From Bacillus fonticola (GTDB lineage: Bacteria > Bacillota > Bacilli > Bacillales > JC228): a stretch of DNA of 64,000 bases. Below are positions 52,138 to 60,827 of the stretch, piece after piece. Numbering within the stretch: the stretch's first letter is position 1; each line of letters opens with the position of its first letter. The DNA lies in contig NZ_CP052135.1 in assembly GCF_012955605.1 (NCBI RefSeq), positions 2,678,711-2,742,710 on the forward strand, written 5' to 3'. The notes below the pieces were generated by a model. The model searched no databases, was not told where the DNA came from, and saw only the letters and a list, made by a program, of their open reading frames with translations. Both the position numbers and the translations under genes were made by a program.

Positions 52138-53007
52138 TCACATCCCCTCTACTTCGCATCGAGTCGGCATGCCACCTTGTGCACCAAACTTTGTAACAGA
52201 AAGTGATGCGGCTTTTACGGCAAAAGAGCAGGCTTCTCTTATCGTCATCCCCTCATCCAACGCCACTGCCAGCGCGCCAGTAAACGTGTCCCCTGCCCCT
52301 GTTGTATCTACTACCTTTACAGCTGGGGCAGCCACTAAATCCTCTCCTCCACCACTCAAGAAGCTCACGCCTTCTGCACCTCTGGTCACAATGCATTTTT
52401 TTTGCATAAGTTTTCGTGTCGCCGGATCAGAATACGCTTCTTGCATCGCCACCATTTCCGTCTCGTTTGGTGTGCACCACGTCATCATGTCAAACCACTC
52501 TTTCGGGAAGGCTTGGAACGGCGCAGGATTTAAAATGACTCGCACCCCATTTTCCTTCGCAATTTTCAAGGCAGCTTCGTTCGCCTCCAACGGAACTTCG
52601 AGCTGGAGAACAAGCCAGTCACTCGTTGCAATCACATCGCGGTGTTTGTTTACTTCGCTTGTTGTTAAACTATTATTGGCACCAGAAACGACGATAATTT
52701 TATTATTGGAATCTGCCACGGTAATGGTCGCAATGCCTGTTTTTTGATGTGTAACCGGTTTCACATTTTGCAAAGAGATGCCTTCTCTTTTTAGTATTTC
52801 TCTATACTCTCGACCAAACACATCGTCGCCAAGACGCCCGATAAATTGCACGTCCCCACCAAGTCTGTGAGCAGCCACGGCTTGATTGGCCCCTTTGCCA
52901 CCAGGAACTGTGTCAAACGCCACTCCCATGATCGTTTCACCCATTTCAGGATCTCTGGTTGTCGTTGTTACAAGGTCCATGTTTAAGCTACCTACAACCG
53001 TAATCAT
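52138..53007 (-). CDS. rbsK: Ribokinase RbsK
   Basis: 289 residues of the PfkB family: VVGSLNMDLVTTTTRDPEMGE, GGKGANQAVAAHRLGG, VNKHRDVI..., VVDTTGAGDTFTGALAVAL (catalytic Asp in GAGD). It makes ribose-5-phosphate. Its start overlaps the stop of rbsR by four bases. Confidence 0.96.
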   Translation of the reverse strand: MITVVGSLNMDLVTTTTRDPEMGETIMGVAFDTVPGGKGANQAVAAHRLGGDVQFIGRLGDDVFGREYREILKREGISLQNVKPVTHQKTGIATITVADSNNKIIVVSGANNSLTTSEVNKHRDVIATSDWLVLQLEVPLEANEAALKIAKENGVRVILNPAPFQAFPKEWFDMMTWCTPNETEMVAMQEAYSDPATRKLMQKKCIVTRGAEGVSFLSGGGEDLVAAPAVKVVDTTGAGDTFTGALAVALDEGMTIREACSFAVKAASLSVTKFGAQGGMPTRCEVEGM

Positions 53008-53990
53008 CTGTTCACCTTCCCTCGTGTTGATTGTCTTGTCAGTAGTGAAGCGTGTAAAACAGTTTTGGCTGGAGCAGTGACGCCTTCCTCAATTTGTTGA
53101 AGAAGCAATTTCGCTGCTTGCCGTCCCATCTCTTCAATCGGTTGTGCCATTGTCGAAATTTCTGGCGTTACCATCTCAGTCCAATCAATGCCATCAAACC
53201 CCATAATGAGCAAATCTTCAGGAACCCGTTTACCCATGCGCTGAGCAGCCTTTAGTGCGCCGACAGCCATCACATCGTTACCCGCGTAGATTGCCTCCGT
53301 ATCAGGATGATCCTCTAACAACCGTGATACTGCCTGTTCAGAGACTTTTAAATCATATTCTCCCTTTGTAGAAAGAACTGGTAACCCTTTTGCCTGCATT
53401 AAATCTGTATAGGCTTGAAATCGAAGTGTCGAGTTGGCAATATGAGCAGGTCCTTGAATATGGGCAATCCGTGTACACCCTTCGTCCAGCAAATGCTGAA
53501 TGGCCCGCAACGACTCCTCATAATTATCAATTCGAACTGTCGGTACTTCTTCATGAAACGTGCGATCTAGAGCCACAATAGGAATATCAAGCGATTGCAA
53601 ATGCTCCCACTCTAGCGTGTTCGAAATGACAATGACACCATCCACATGATTTTCCTGCATCTTTTCTAAATGACGAAGCTCCTTTTGCAAATCCTCTTCG
53701 CTACTGCAAAGAAACGTCGTGAATTCCGCCTCATTTGTCACTTGCTCAACAGCCCGAACAAGCTGTGCAAAATACGGGTTGGTGATGTCTGGAACGAGAA
53801 ATCCAATCATTTTTGACTGCTTTTTAAACAAAGTACGCGCTACATTATTCGGTCGATAAGATAATTTATGAATGGCTCCCTCAACCCTCACACGCGTGTG
53901 TTCATGTACATATCCACGCTTATTCAGCACACGCGAAACCGTCGCCACAGATACTTGCGCCTCTTTCGCTACGTCACGAATTGTTACCAT
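53004..53990 (-). CDS. rbsR: LacI-family ribose operon repressor RbsR
   Basis: 328 residues. N-terminal HTH MVTIRDVAKEAQVSVATVSR and hinge YRPNNVARTLFKKQSKMIGFLVPDITNPYFA; effector domain with VIVISNTL, IQGPAHIANSTLRF, AIYAGNDVMAVGAL and LLIMGFDGIDWTEMVTPEIS. First gene of the rbs operon, so probably self-controlled through the operator at 54057-54070 placed on its promoter. Confidence 0.95.
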   Translation of the reverse strand: MVTIRDVAKEAQVSVATVSRVLNKRGYVHEHTRVRVEGAIHKLSYRPNNVARTLFKKQSKMIGFLVPDITNPYFAQLVRAVEQVTNEAEFTTFLCSSEEDLQKELRHLEKMQENHVDGVIVISNTLEWEHLQSLDIPIVALDRTFHEEVPTVRIDNYEESLRAIQHLLDEGCTRIAHIQGPAHIANSTLRFQAYTDLMQAKGLPVLSTKGEYDLKVSEQAVSRLLEDHPDTEAIYAGNDVMAVGALKAAQRMGKRVPEDLLIMGFDGIDWTEMVTPEISTMAQPIEEMGRQAAKLLLQQIEEGVTAPAKTVLHASLLTRQSTRGKVNR

Positions 53991-54010
53991 GTATCTTCCC
54001 CATTTTTGTA

Positions 54011-54102
54011 TGTAACCGTTTACATATTGTCTTAGTTGAAAACGGGTTTCATTTTGTGTAACCCGTTACAGATAGGATAAATGAGTTTGTTTGTTTGGTC
54101 AA
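54011..54102 (-). promoter_or_regulatory. rbs promoter with operator and cre-like site
   Basis: Minus strand: TTGACC (54097-54102), 17-bp spacer, TATCCT (54074-54079). Immediately after, TGTAACGGGTTACA (54057-54070) covers the start point; TGTAAACGGTTACA (54011-54024), a perfect match to the CcpA cre consensus TGWNANCGNTNWCA, lies downstream. One or both may be RbsR operators. This gives repression and probably catabolite control. Confidence 0.8.
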
Positions 54103-54130
54103 GGGGGCTCCGCCAGATATTTTTTTGACC

Positions 54131-55030
54131 GCGGATATATTCTCCTGACCGCGGATATCTGCCTCTGATCGCGGATATCTGCCCCTGATCGCGGATATAT
54201 TCTCCTGACCGCGGATATCTGCCTCTGACCGCGGATATCTGCCCCTGATCGCGGATATCTGCCCCTGATCGCGGATATCTGCCCCTGATCGCGGATATAT
54301 TCTCCTGATCGCGGATATCTGCCCCTGATCGCGGATATCTGCCCCTGATCGCGGATATCTGCCCCTGACCGCGGATATCTGCCTCTGATCGCGGATATCT
54401 GCCCCTGATCGCGGATATCTGCCCCTGTTCGCGGATATCTGCCTCTGACCGCGGATATCTGCCTCTGATCGCGGATATATTCTCCTGACCGCGGATATCT
54501 GCCTCTGATCGCGGATATCTTCTGCTGACCGCGGATATCCGTCTCTGATCGCGGATATCTGCCCCTGATCGCGGATATCTGCCCCTGTTCGCGGATATCT
54601 GCCTCTGATCGCGGATATCTGCCCCTGTTCGCGGATATCTGCCCCTGTTCGCGGATATCTGCCTCTGACCGCGGATATATTCCCCTGATCGCGGATATAT
54701 TCCCCTGACCGCGGATATCTGCCTCTGATCGCGGATATATTCTCCTGATCGCGGATATCTGCCCCTGACCGCGGATATATTCCCCTGATCGCGGATATCT
54801 GCCCCTGATCGCGGATATATTCTCCCGATCGCAGATATCTGCCTCTGATCGCGGATATATTCTTCTGACCGCGGATATATTCTCCTGACCGCGGATATCC
54901 GTCTCTGATCGCGGATATCTGCCCCTGACCGCGGATATCTGCCCCTGATCGCGGATATCTGCCCCTGATCGCGGATATATTCTCCTGACCGCGGATATCT
55001 GCCTCTGACCGCGGATATCTGCCCTCGTAC
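54131..55030. repeat. Tandem 20-bp repeat array C (45 units)
   Basis: Same unit family as array B, here mostly GCGGATATCTGCCCCTGATC, 45 units in exact 20-bp register with no indel from 54131 to 55020; only the last unit decays in its second half. GCGGATAT is invariant except one GCAGATAT at 54831. It fills the space between the rbs promoter and the 3' side of the chemoreceptor gene. In-frame minus-strand reading is open throughout but has no start signal; not called as protein. Confidence 0.97.
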
Positions 55031-55162
55031 TTAAACTATTCATCACTACTGCTCCACCATAAGTTGAGTTTCAGACAGGAAAAGAAAGGTTTATTAGCAA
55101 AATCCCAAAAAAGCCCTGAAGAGATTTCTCTCTATCAAGACTTCCACTTGTCAACAATAGTC

Positions 55163-55196
55163 GTTCGACAAATTTCGGGTGGTACCTGTTCCGGCA
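55163..55196 (+). repeat. Spo0A-box dispersed repeat
   Basis: GTTCGACAAATTTCGGGTGG with a following GTACCTGTTCC tail, same family as 1823, next to the chemoreceptor 3' end. Confidence 0.7.
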
Positions 55197-55207
55197 CTAT
55201 ACTGGCA

Positions 55208-56905
55208 CTACAACCTAAACCGCCGAATCAACTCATTCAACTCCTCGGCCAATTCTGCCAGCTGTCCTGAGCTTGTGGCAACCTCTTCCATGGAACTGTT
55301 CGTTTGTTGAATCGATGCAGAGGTTTGTTCGATTCCGGCGGCAGATTCTTCGGAGACGGCGGTAATTTCTGCAATGGACGCCGTCATTTCCTCCGTATTG
55401 TTTGCCATGGTCGACAAGTTGGTAGAGATGCTTTGAATGTTGTTGACCATCTCAGTAACGGAATCGCTAATGCCCGCGAAGGTTTCGCCTGTTGTTTTGA
55501 TTTGATTTGTTCCTTTTGTGACCTCTTCGTAGCCATCTTGTAAGGATGCGGTGACGTTACTCGATTCTTGTTGGATTGTATTTACAATGCCAGTAATGTC
55601 TGTGACTGAGACGGCTACTTGCTCTGCTAGTCTTCGAACTTCATCGGCAACGACGGCAAATCCTCGTCCTTCTTCACCGGCACGTGCTGCTTCAATGGCG
55701 GCGTTGAGCGCTAACAAATTCGTTTGTTCTGCAATGTCTTTAATAACGGAAACGAGCTTGGAGATTTGTTGAGATTGCCTATCTAAGCCACGTACTTTCT
55801 CCACTGCCCCTTGGACAATTTCGTCGATCATCGTCATTTGCTCAATGGATGATCTCATGAGTTGACTGCCTTTTGCGGTCATCGATAGTACTTCGTTGGA
55901 AGATTGATAGATCGTTTCACCGTTTGTATTGGCTTCTTGTACTTTTTCTGCAAAGGTCACCATCATGACGGACAGTTCACTCGCACTATTTGCTTGTGAC
56001 TCAGCTCCAGATGCCAATTCTTGCATAGTCGAAGCGACCTGGTTACTACCTTCTTTCACTTCATTTGCAGATTGAGTCAGCTCTTCACTTTGACCTGAAA
56101 CAGATTCGGCTACCGTATTGATTTGCCCTAGTAGTTGGCGTGTATTGTCGCTCATGTGGTTCGTGGCGATGACAAGCTGGCCTAGTTCGTCCACTGACTT
56201 TAGTTCTAATGGTTCCTGGCTTAAATCTCCGCTCGCAACTAAATTCATACGATCCTTCACCATGATAATAGGTTTCGTAATGATTCTGGTCGTAATGAGT
56301 GCAGCTGCGACACCAAGCAGGACGACTAGAATAGAGACGGTCCCGCCTGCCAATAAAATGGTCTCTCCATTTTTGATAATTGCGTCCCCTTCTTCTTGAA
56401 TAAGGGCTTCTCTGCTACGAGCCACACTCGCAAACCCGTCCATAATGGTACGAGCCAAAGGTTGAACCTCATTGGCGAGAATGACCATTGCTTCTTCTTC
56501 GTTGCCTTGATCAAACTGTGCAAACACTTGTTCAACGACCAATTTCTCCCATTCAACACTCTGCTTAATGAGAATTTTTACTTCCTCTGAATCACTCGCG
56601 CTCAAAATAAATTCTTCTTGCTCTTGACTTGCCTTTGTATACTCGTCAAACCGTACTTTATAATCATTATCACCATAGAGGACATACGCCCGGGTCAAAG
56701 CAATTCGTTGTGCCATGTTAAAAGCAAGCTTTTCATCAGCAACGAGTAAAGGGAGTTGATCATTCACAATATCCTCCGTGTCACTATTGACCTTGTTAAT
56801 GGAGTAAAAGTTAAAAATACCTAGTCCAAGAACAAGCACAATCACGACCGCAAACCCGAGTAAAATCTTCATTTTTATACTTTTCATCTTCAGTAAACTT
56901 TTCAC
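55208..56905 (-). CDS. Methyl-accepting chemotaxis protein
   Basis: 565 residues. Membrane helix 1 (about 13-33), a four-helix-bundle sensor domain outside (about 35-185), helix 2 (about 186-208), HAMP (about 209-262), cytoplasmic signalling domain with the hairpin tip [20 protein letters not shown] and [11 protein letters not shown]. No C-terminal CheR-tethering pentapeptide. It is the last gene of the cheX / response-regulator / MCP unit behind the c-di-GMP riboswitch, so its level may follow c-di-GMP. Confidence 0.94.
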   Translation of the reverse strand: MKSLLKMKSIKMKILLGFAVVIVLVLGLGIFNFYSINKVNSDTEDIVNDQLPLLVADEKLAFNMAQRIALTRAYVLYGDNDYKVRFDEYTKASQEQEEFILSASDSEEVKILIKQSVEWEKLVVEQVFAQFDQGNEEEAMVILANEVQPLARTIMDGFASVARSREALIQEEGDAIIKNGETILLAGGTVSILVVLLGVAAALITTRIITKPIIMVKDRMNLVASGDLSQEPLELKSVDELGQLVIATNHMSDNTRQLLGQINTVAESVSGQSEELTQSANEVKEGSNQVASTMQELASGAESQANSASELSVMMVTFAEKVQEANTNGETIYQSSNEVLSMTAKGSQLMRSSIEQMTMIDEIVQGAVEKVRGLDRQSQQISKLVSVIKDIAEQTNLLALNAAIEAARAGEEGRGFAVVADEVRRLAEQVAVSVTDITGIVNTIQQESSNVTASLQDGYEEVTKGTNQIKTTGETFAGISDSVTEMVNNIQSISTNLSTMANNTEEMTASIAEITAVSEESAAGIEQTSASIQQTNSSMEEVATSSGQLAELAEELNELIRRFRL

Positions 56906-56918
56906 CTAATCATCTCCT

Positions 56919-57275
56919 CTACAACACTTTCTCTATCGCTTCTTGAATTCGATTTGCTGCAAAAGGTTTCACGATGAAGTCTTTTGCTCCTGCCTGAATG
57001 GCGTCGATAATCATCCCCTGTTGCCCCATGGCCGAGCACATAATGACCTTAGCATCGGCATTCAGTTTTTTAATCTCTTTGCAAGCCTCGACACCGTCCA
57101 TTTCGGGCATGGTGATGTCCATGGTGATGACGTCAGGCTGTAATTCCTGAAACTTATGTATTGCGTCTCTACCATTTTCCGCTTCTCCTACTACCTCATG
57201 ACCGAGCTTTTGTAAAATATCTTTTAACTGCATTCTCATAAAGAGGGCATCGTCTGTAACGAGTATTTTTGCCAT
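56919..57275 (-). CDS. CheY-like single-domain response regulator
   Basis: 118 residues from ATG 57273-57275 (AGGAG 11 bases upstream; a GTG three codons earlier is too close). Receiver only: ILVTDDALFMRMQ, phosphoacceptor Asp in DVITMDITMPEMDG, conserved Thr/Ser in IMCSAM and Lys in FIVKPFAANR. Between cheX and an MCP it probably carries signal to or from the receptor, perhaps outside the main che operon. Confidence 0.93.
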   Translation of the reverse strand: MAKILVTDDALFMRMQLKDILQKLGHEVVGEAENGRDAIHKFQELQPDVITMDITMPEMDGVEACKEIKKLNADAKVIMCSAMGQQGMIIDAIQAGAKDFIVKPFAANRIQEAIEKVL

Positions 57276-57294
57276 ACCTTCCACATCTCCTGTT

Positions 57295-57756
57295 CTAGTA
57301 GTCTAGTAATAAGTAAGTTTCCAGCTCACCTACGCGTTCGACAGCCACACTTAATTGATGGGCCACGGCATGTCCAGAGAGGGAAGCTTCCCCTTGCATG
57401 ATCGTTGGCGCAGTAATATCCGTCCGAATGCCTTTCTTCACGAGGTTAGTAGACAGGCCGCCAGCGATCATGTTGCCGAGCTCGCCACTAAACGATGCCA
57501 GCATTTCCCCCTCTAACGGCATGCCAAACATCGATTGACCAATGGCTCCGAATACTTTTTTATTCCCTGTTAAAATCAACTTTCCTCGAACATCTCCAGT
57601 AATTCCGATTAAAACCCCAAACTGTAGTGGTAATGAGGTTTCTAGCTGTTTTAGCTCCTCCATTTTGAGATGGATCGGAATGATACGCTGCATAGATAAA
57701 TACGTACCCTGTAGTAACAAATCCACCACAGTTTGACTTCTTGTTTCGGTTAACAA
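57295..57756 (-). CDS. cheX: CheX-type CheY-P phosphatase
   Basis: 153 residues, start TTG at 57754-57756 with TAGGAG ten bases upstream. The CheC/CheX fold is shown by VLIGITGDVRGKLILTG and FSGELGNMIAGGLSTNLVKK (catalytic E..N pair) and ISAPTIMQG-like ITAPTIMQGEASLSGH. It would dephosphorylate the downstream CheY-like protein. First gene after the riboswitch terminator, so it is directly under its control. Confidence 0.88.
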   Translation of the reverse strand: MLTETRSQTVVDLLLQGTYLSMQRIIPIHLKMEELKQLETSLPLQFGVLIGITGDVRGKLILTGNKKVFGAIGQSMFGMPLEGEMLASFSGELGNMIAGGLSTNLVKKGIRTDITAPTIMQGEASLSGHAVAHQLSVAVERVGELETYLLLDY

Positions 57757-57871
57757 AGTTTACCAACTCCTATCTGATTCCGTTTTGAGTACTGGTTCTG
57801 TTGTGTTGACGTCAAGTGCAACAAACGCTATCGAAAAACTATCCTGTCTTATACAGCCCACTTTTCAGTAT

Positions 57872-57908
57872 AAAAAAAAGACCATTCTAAAAAGAGCATA
57901 GAATGGCC
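57872..57908 (-). terminator. Riboswitch-linked intrinsic terminator
   Basis: On the minus strand GGCCATTCTA pairs with TAGAATGGTC around TGCTCTTTT, followed by eight T. It lies about 23 bp beyond the aptamer and 115 bp before cheX, where it can act as the expression platform. Confidence 0.85.
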
Positions 57909-57930
57909 AAACAGATTTTTATTAGAAATC

Positions 57931-58032
57931 TTAAACTTGGTAACCAGGCGATCATAGCCAAGTGACTTTAGGAACAGTCATGACCTTAGACTCTAGGCTT
58001 TGCGTCCTATCCTTTCGAATAGTTTGCCTTTA
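57931..58032 (-). ncRNA. c-di-GMP-I (GEMM) riboswitch
   Basis: The minus strand shows the GEMM-I core in order: GGCAAAC with a GAAA tetraloop stem, GACGCAAAGCC, CTAAGG, then TTGGCTATGATCGCCTGG and TTACCAAG. The CGAAAG loop and the later stem provide the tetraloop-receptor pair. A promoter lies upstream and a terminator downstream. It would let c-di-GMP control cheX, the response regulator and the MCP; whether ligand turns expression on or off cannot be read here. Confidence 0.92.
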
Positions 58033-58072
58033 ACATCAACATATTCAAGACTTTAGGAACAGCACTAAAGTA

Positions 58073-58101
58073 ATGATAAAGCGTCTTAATACAAAAATCA
58101 A
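58073..58101 (-). promoter_or_regulatory. SigA-type promoter of the riboswitch-controlled operon
   Basis: TTGATT (58096-58101) and TATCAT (58073-58078) on the minus strand with exactly 17 bp between; the aptamer begins about 40 bp downstream. Confidence 0.72.
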
Positions 58102-58371
58102 CAATATTCGACATGTTTCACAACTTTGAAACTTCTGTGTAACGCTGATGGATAACACAAATATTATATTGAAATAGTTAATAGTTCCCGAGTAGACGCA
58201 CAGAAAAGGCTTCTATTCCCTTGATGGAAGGACTCCTATATAAACTACAAATACAGCGTTTACCGGATCAACCAATAATTAAAATTCTGCTGGATGACAC
58301 TCGGGCTATTCCTTAGCATAAGACAAACTACAAGTTTCATAGTTTACTAAAAAACTATGGAGGGGAAAATT

Positions 58372-59151
58372 TTGTCTCACGAGTACATCCCAGTAAAAAA
58401 TATCAGGACGTATTGGCAGACAACAAACGAGGACATCAGAAAGAGTGTTGCGAATTATAACAATGTGGCATTGGACGACGATTTAACTGTTTTTACGTAC
58501 AGCGGTGAGTACTATATTTGTTCAAATTACTTCAAATTCTTCATGGTGAGGTATCGTGACAGAGAGCAGATGTTAAAGTGTAGCATTAAGCAAGTTCACG
58601 ACTTGGAGTCTCTCCGTACTCGCTCGTTAAAAAACGCTATTATAGAGTCAAAGGGTTGGGGATGGATGAAGGAGATGATTTATGGACTATTAAGCCGGGT
58701 TAGCTCCCAAGAAATCAGTTATCTCGTTCAACAAACGGGACTTCCTAAGGAGAAATTTAAAAATTATGTCCTAGATGAACGTGTGCCTGATAGGTATCGG
58801 GATTATGCATATAATAAGATGCAAGTTTCAAAGTTTAATAAGATGTACCATAGTCGAACATTGAGGCAAGCAGGTGAACATGTACTACACATTTTAACAA
58901 ACTTTCTTACTTGGGAGGACCCCATTAAAAGAGGTTTGACTACAGACGAAATCGATTATTGCATTCGTTATTTCAATACCCATCGTGTACATCCAAACGC
59001 TGAGAAAGCACGAGATGATCTGATCGAATTACTATTGGAAAAGGAACCCGCAGATCGAAGACGTCAACAAGAAATTCATGATAAACGCTTCTCGCCCGGT
59101 ACAAATTCATCTAGAGATAGTGACGAAAACGACTTTGACCCTCTACATTAA
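58372..59151 (+). CDS. Unknown protein, possibly ParB-like
   Basis: About 259 residues from TTG 58372, seven bases after GGAGGGG; an ATG five codons upstream overlaps that site. The N-terminus (SHEYIPVKNIRTYWQTTNED; FTYSGEYYICSNYFKFFMVR) could be a ParB/sulfiredoxin-like fold, and SSQEISYLVQQTGLPKEKFK reads as a helix-turn-helix. The C-terminus is charged (RRRQQEIHDKRFSPG). No membrane segment. It stands alone, with a terminator at 59296. I cannot assign a function. Confidence 0.55.
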   Translation: MSHEYIPVKNIRTYWQTTNEDIRKSVANYNNVALDDDLTVFTYSGEYYICSNYFKFFMVRYRDREQMLKCSIKQVHDLESLRTRSLKNAIIESKGWGWMKEMIYGLLSRVSSQEISYLVQQTGLPKEKFKNYVLDERVPDRYRDYAYNKMQVSKFNKMYHSRTLRQAGEHVLHILTNFLTWEDPIKRGLTTDEIDYCIRYFNTHRVHPNAEKARDDLIELLLEKEPADRRRQQEIHDKRFSPGTNSSRDSDENDFDPLH

Positions 59152-59295
59152 TAGCTGTTTCAATTATTACTTAGAGGGTACCACGCTTCTGGCCCAGGTA
59201 AAGGAGACTGAGTAAATAGTAGTTTATCATCGTGGATTTTGTGAATAAGGGTTCTAAAAACAACACACGGTTACCTAATTTTACCCACCACAAAC

Positions 59296-59338
59296 AAGAA
59301 GACCCGACTGAAACTCCTCTCCGACGGGTCTTCTTTTT
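59296..59338 (+). terminator. Terminator between 58372 gene and the aminotransferase-like gene
   Basis: AAGAAGACCCG pairs with CGGGTCTTCTT around a 14-base loop, then a T run. Confidence 0.88.
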
Positions 59339-59376
59339 ACTGCACTACCGCAGTGGGGGTCTGACACCGTTAACCG

Positions 59377-60600
59377 TTATCTAATGACAGCGCTCACTGC
59401 CTCAATAAACCGCTCCACTTCTTCTTCGGTATTGTATGGGGCGATTCCGACTCGTATCCAGCCACCACTTTTGTTGATATCGAGCTTTTCAGCCAGAGTT
59501 GTGGCGTAGAAGTCTCCGTCAGCGGCAAAAATGCCATGTTCGTCAGCCAGAACTCGGCAAAAGTCTTGAGGCTTGATACCTTCTATTTGAAATGCAATGG
59601 TTGGAGTCTTCGGAACGGTATCGTCTGCTTGATATAGGGTGACGTTCTCCATTTGACTTAACGCTTCTCGTAACTGATTGGCTAACTGATTCTCGTACTC
59701 TTCTATTCTTTTGATACCAGAAACGATTCTGTCCCTGCGATTCTCTCCCACTCCCATTGTATCGAAAAAGTCGATGGCTGGTTTGATGCCTGCGATGCCT
59801 TCATGGTTTTGTGTGCCGGTTTCTAGTTTATCTGGGAAGTGCTCTGGGGCTGGAGACAATTTATAAGGCCGTAACGCTTCAAAAACTTCTGAGCGAATAA
59901 CAGCGATCCCAACGTGAGGCCCAAAAAATTTATAGGCAGAGCACAACAGGATATCTACGTCCAAATCGTCTCGATCGATGGAAAGGTGAGGGGCTGCGTG
60001 AACAGCATCCACCGCGACCAACGCACCTACTTCTCTTGCCCGGCGCGCGATTCTCTTAACATCATTCACTGTTCCGACGGCATTTGAGGCAAGACTTACC
60101 GCAACAAGACGGGTTTTCTCTGTGATCAAGGAATCCAAATTTTCCAAGTTCAGAGTCAGGCCATCAGGGTCTACCTCTATCCACTTAACAGTCAGCCCAT
60201 GATCACGTGCCATCAACAACCAAGGATCCACATTGGCCCGGTGATCGATTTCTGACAAAACAATTTCCCCGCCCTCTCCCCAAGATTGACCGAGAGCCCT
60301 AGAAATAGCCAAAGCCAACGTCGTCATATTGGCACCAAACGCCACCTCTTGAGGATGAGCGCCTAAAAAGTCTGCCACGGCTTGTTTTGAATCCGCAATG
60401 ATCTGTTCAGTTTCACGACTCGACGGAAATGATCCGTGAAGATTCGCGCCACCACTTTCCATATATTTCACCATGGCGTCGATTGATGACTTCAAAACTT
60501 GAGAGCCACCCGGACCGTCCAGGTAAACAACTGACCTTCCATGATAAGTTCGATTTAACGCTGGGAACTGTTTTCTAACCTCTTCAATCGGAAAACACAA
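59377..60600 (-). CDS. Cysteine desulfurase-like class V aminotransferase
   Basis: 407 residues, start TTG at 60598-60600 after AAAGGGATG. PLP fold type I with VYLDGPGGSQVLKSSIDAM, NMTTLALAISRAL, VAVDAVHAAPHLSID and the PLP lysine in SAYKFFGPHVG; C-terminal GGWIRVGIAPYNTEEEV. It matches the NifS-like TIGR01976-type group rather than true IscS; no reactive Cys loop is evident. It may act as a lyase or aminotransferase in the catabolic cluster extending to 64000. Confidence 0.88.
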   Translation of the reverse strand: MCFPIEEVRKQFPALNRTYHGRSVVYLDGPGGSQVLKSSIDAMVKYMESGGANLHGSFPSSRETEQIIADSKQAVADFLGAHPQEVAFGANMTTLALAISRALGQSWGEGGEIVLSEIDHRANVDPWLLMARDHGLTVKWIEVDPDGLTLNLENLDSLITEKTRLVAVSLASNAVGTVNDVKRIARRAREVGALVAVDAVHAAPHLSIDRDDLDVDILLCSAYKFFGPHVGIAVIRSEVFEALRPYKLSPAPEHFPDKLETGTQNHEGIAGIKPAIDFFDTMGVGENRRDRIVSGIKRIEEYENQLANQLREALSQMENVTLYQADDTVPKTPTIAFQIEGIKPQDFCRVLADEHGIFAADGDFYATTLAEKLDINKSGGWIRVGIAPYNTEEEVERFIEAVSAVIR

Positions 60601-60721
60601 CTGTGATCATCCCTTTCGAGTGCTCTATTTATTGTGAATTATCGCATACCTATACGTAAAAGTCCCCCCATGGTTTTCTTAAATCGGTATTACAAACGAT
60701 CCCTCTTCATCCACAACTTTC

Positions 60722-60792
60722 ATTCGACAAATTTCGGGTGGTACCAGTTCCCTGATCTGTCTCATTCGACAAATTTCGGGTGGTACCAGTTC
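60722..60792 (+). repeat. Two Spo0A-box dispersed repeats
   Basis: ATTCGACAAATTTCGGGTGG with GTACCAGTTCC tails at 60722-60750 and 60764-60792, in direct orientation, followed by small GGGGTCTCCT duplications. Confidence 0.85.
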
Positions 60793-60827
60793 CGGGGTCT
60801 CCTGGGGTCTCCTGGGTCTTCTTTGGT

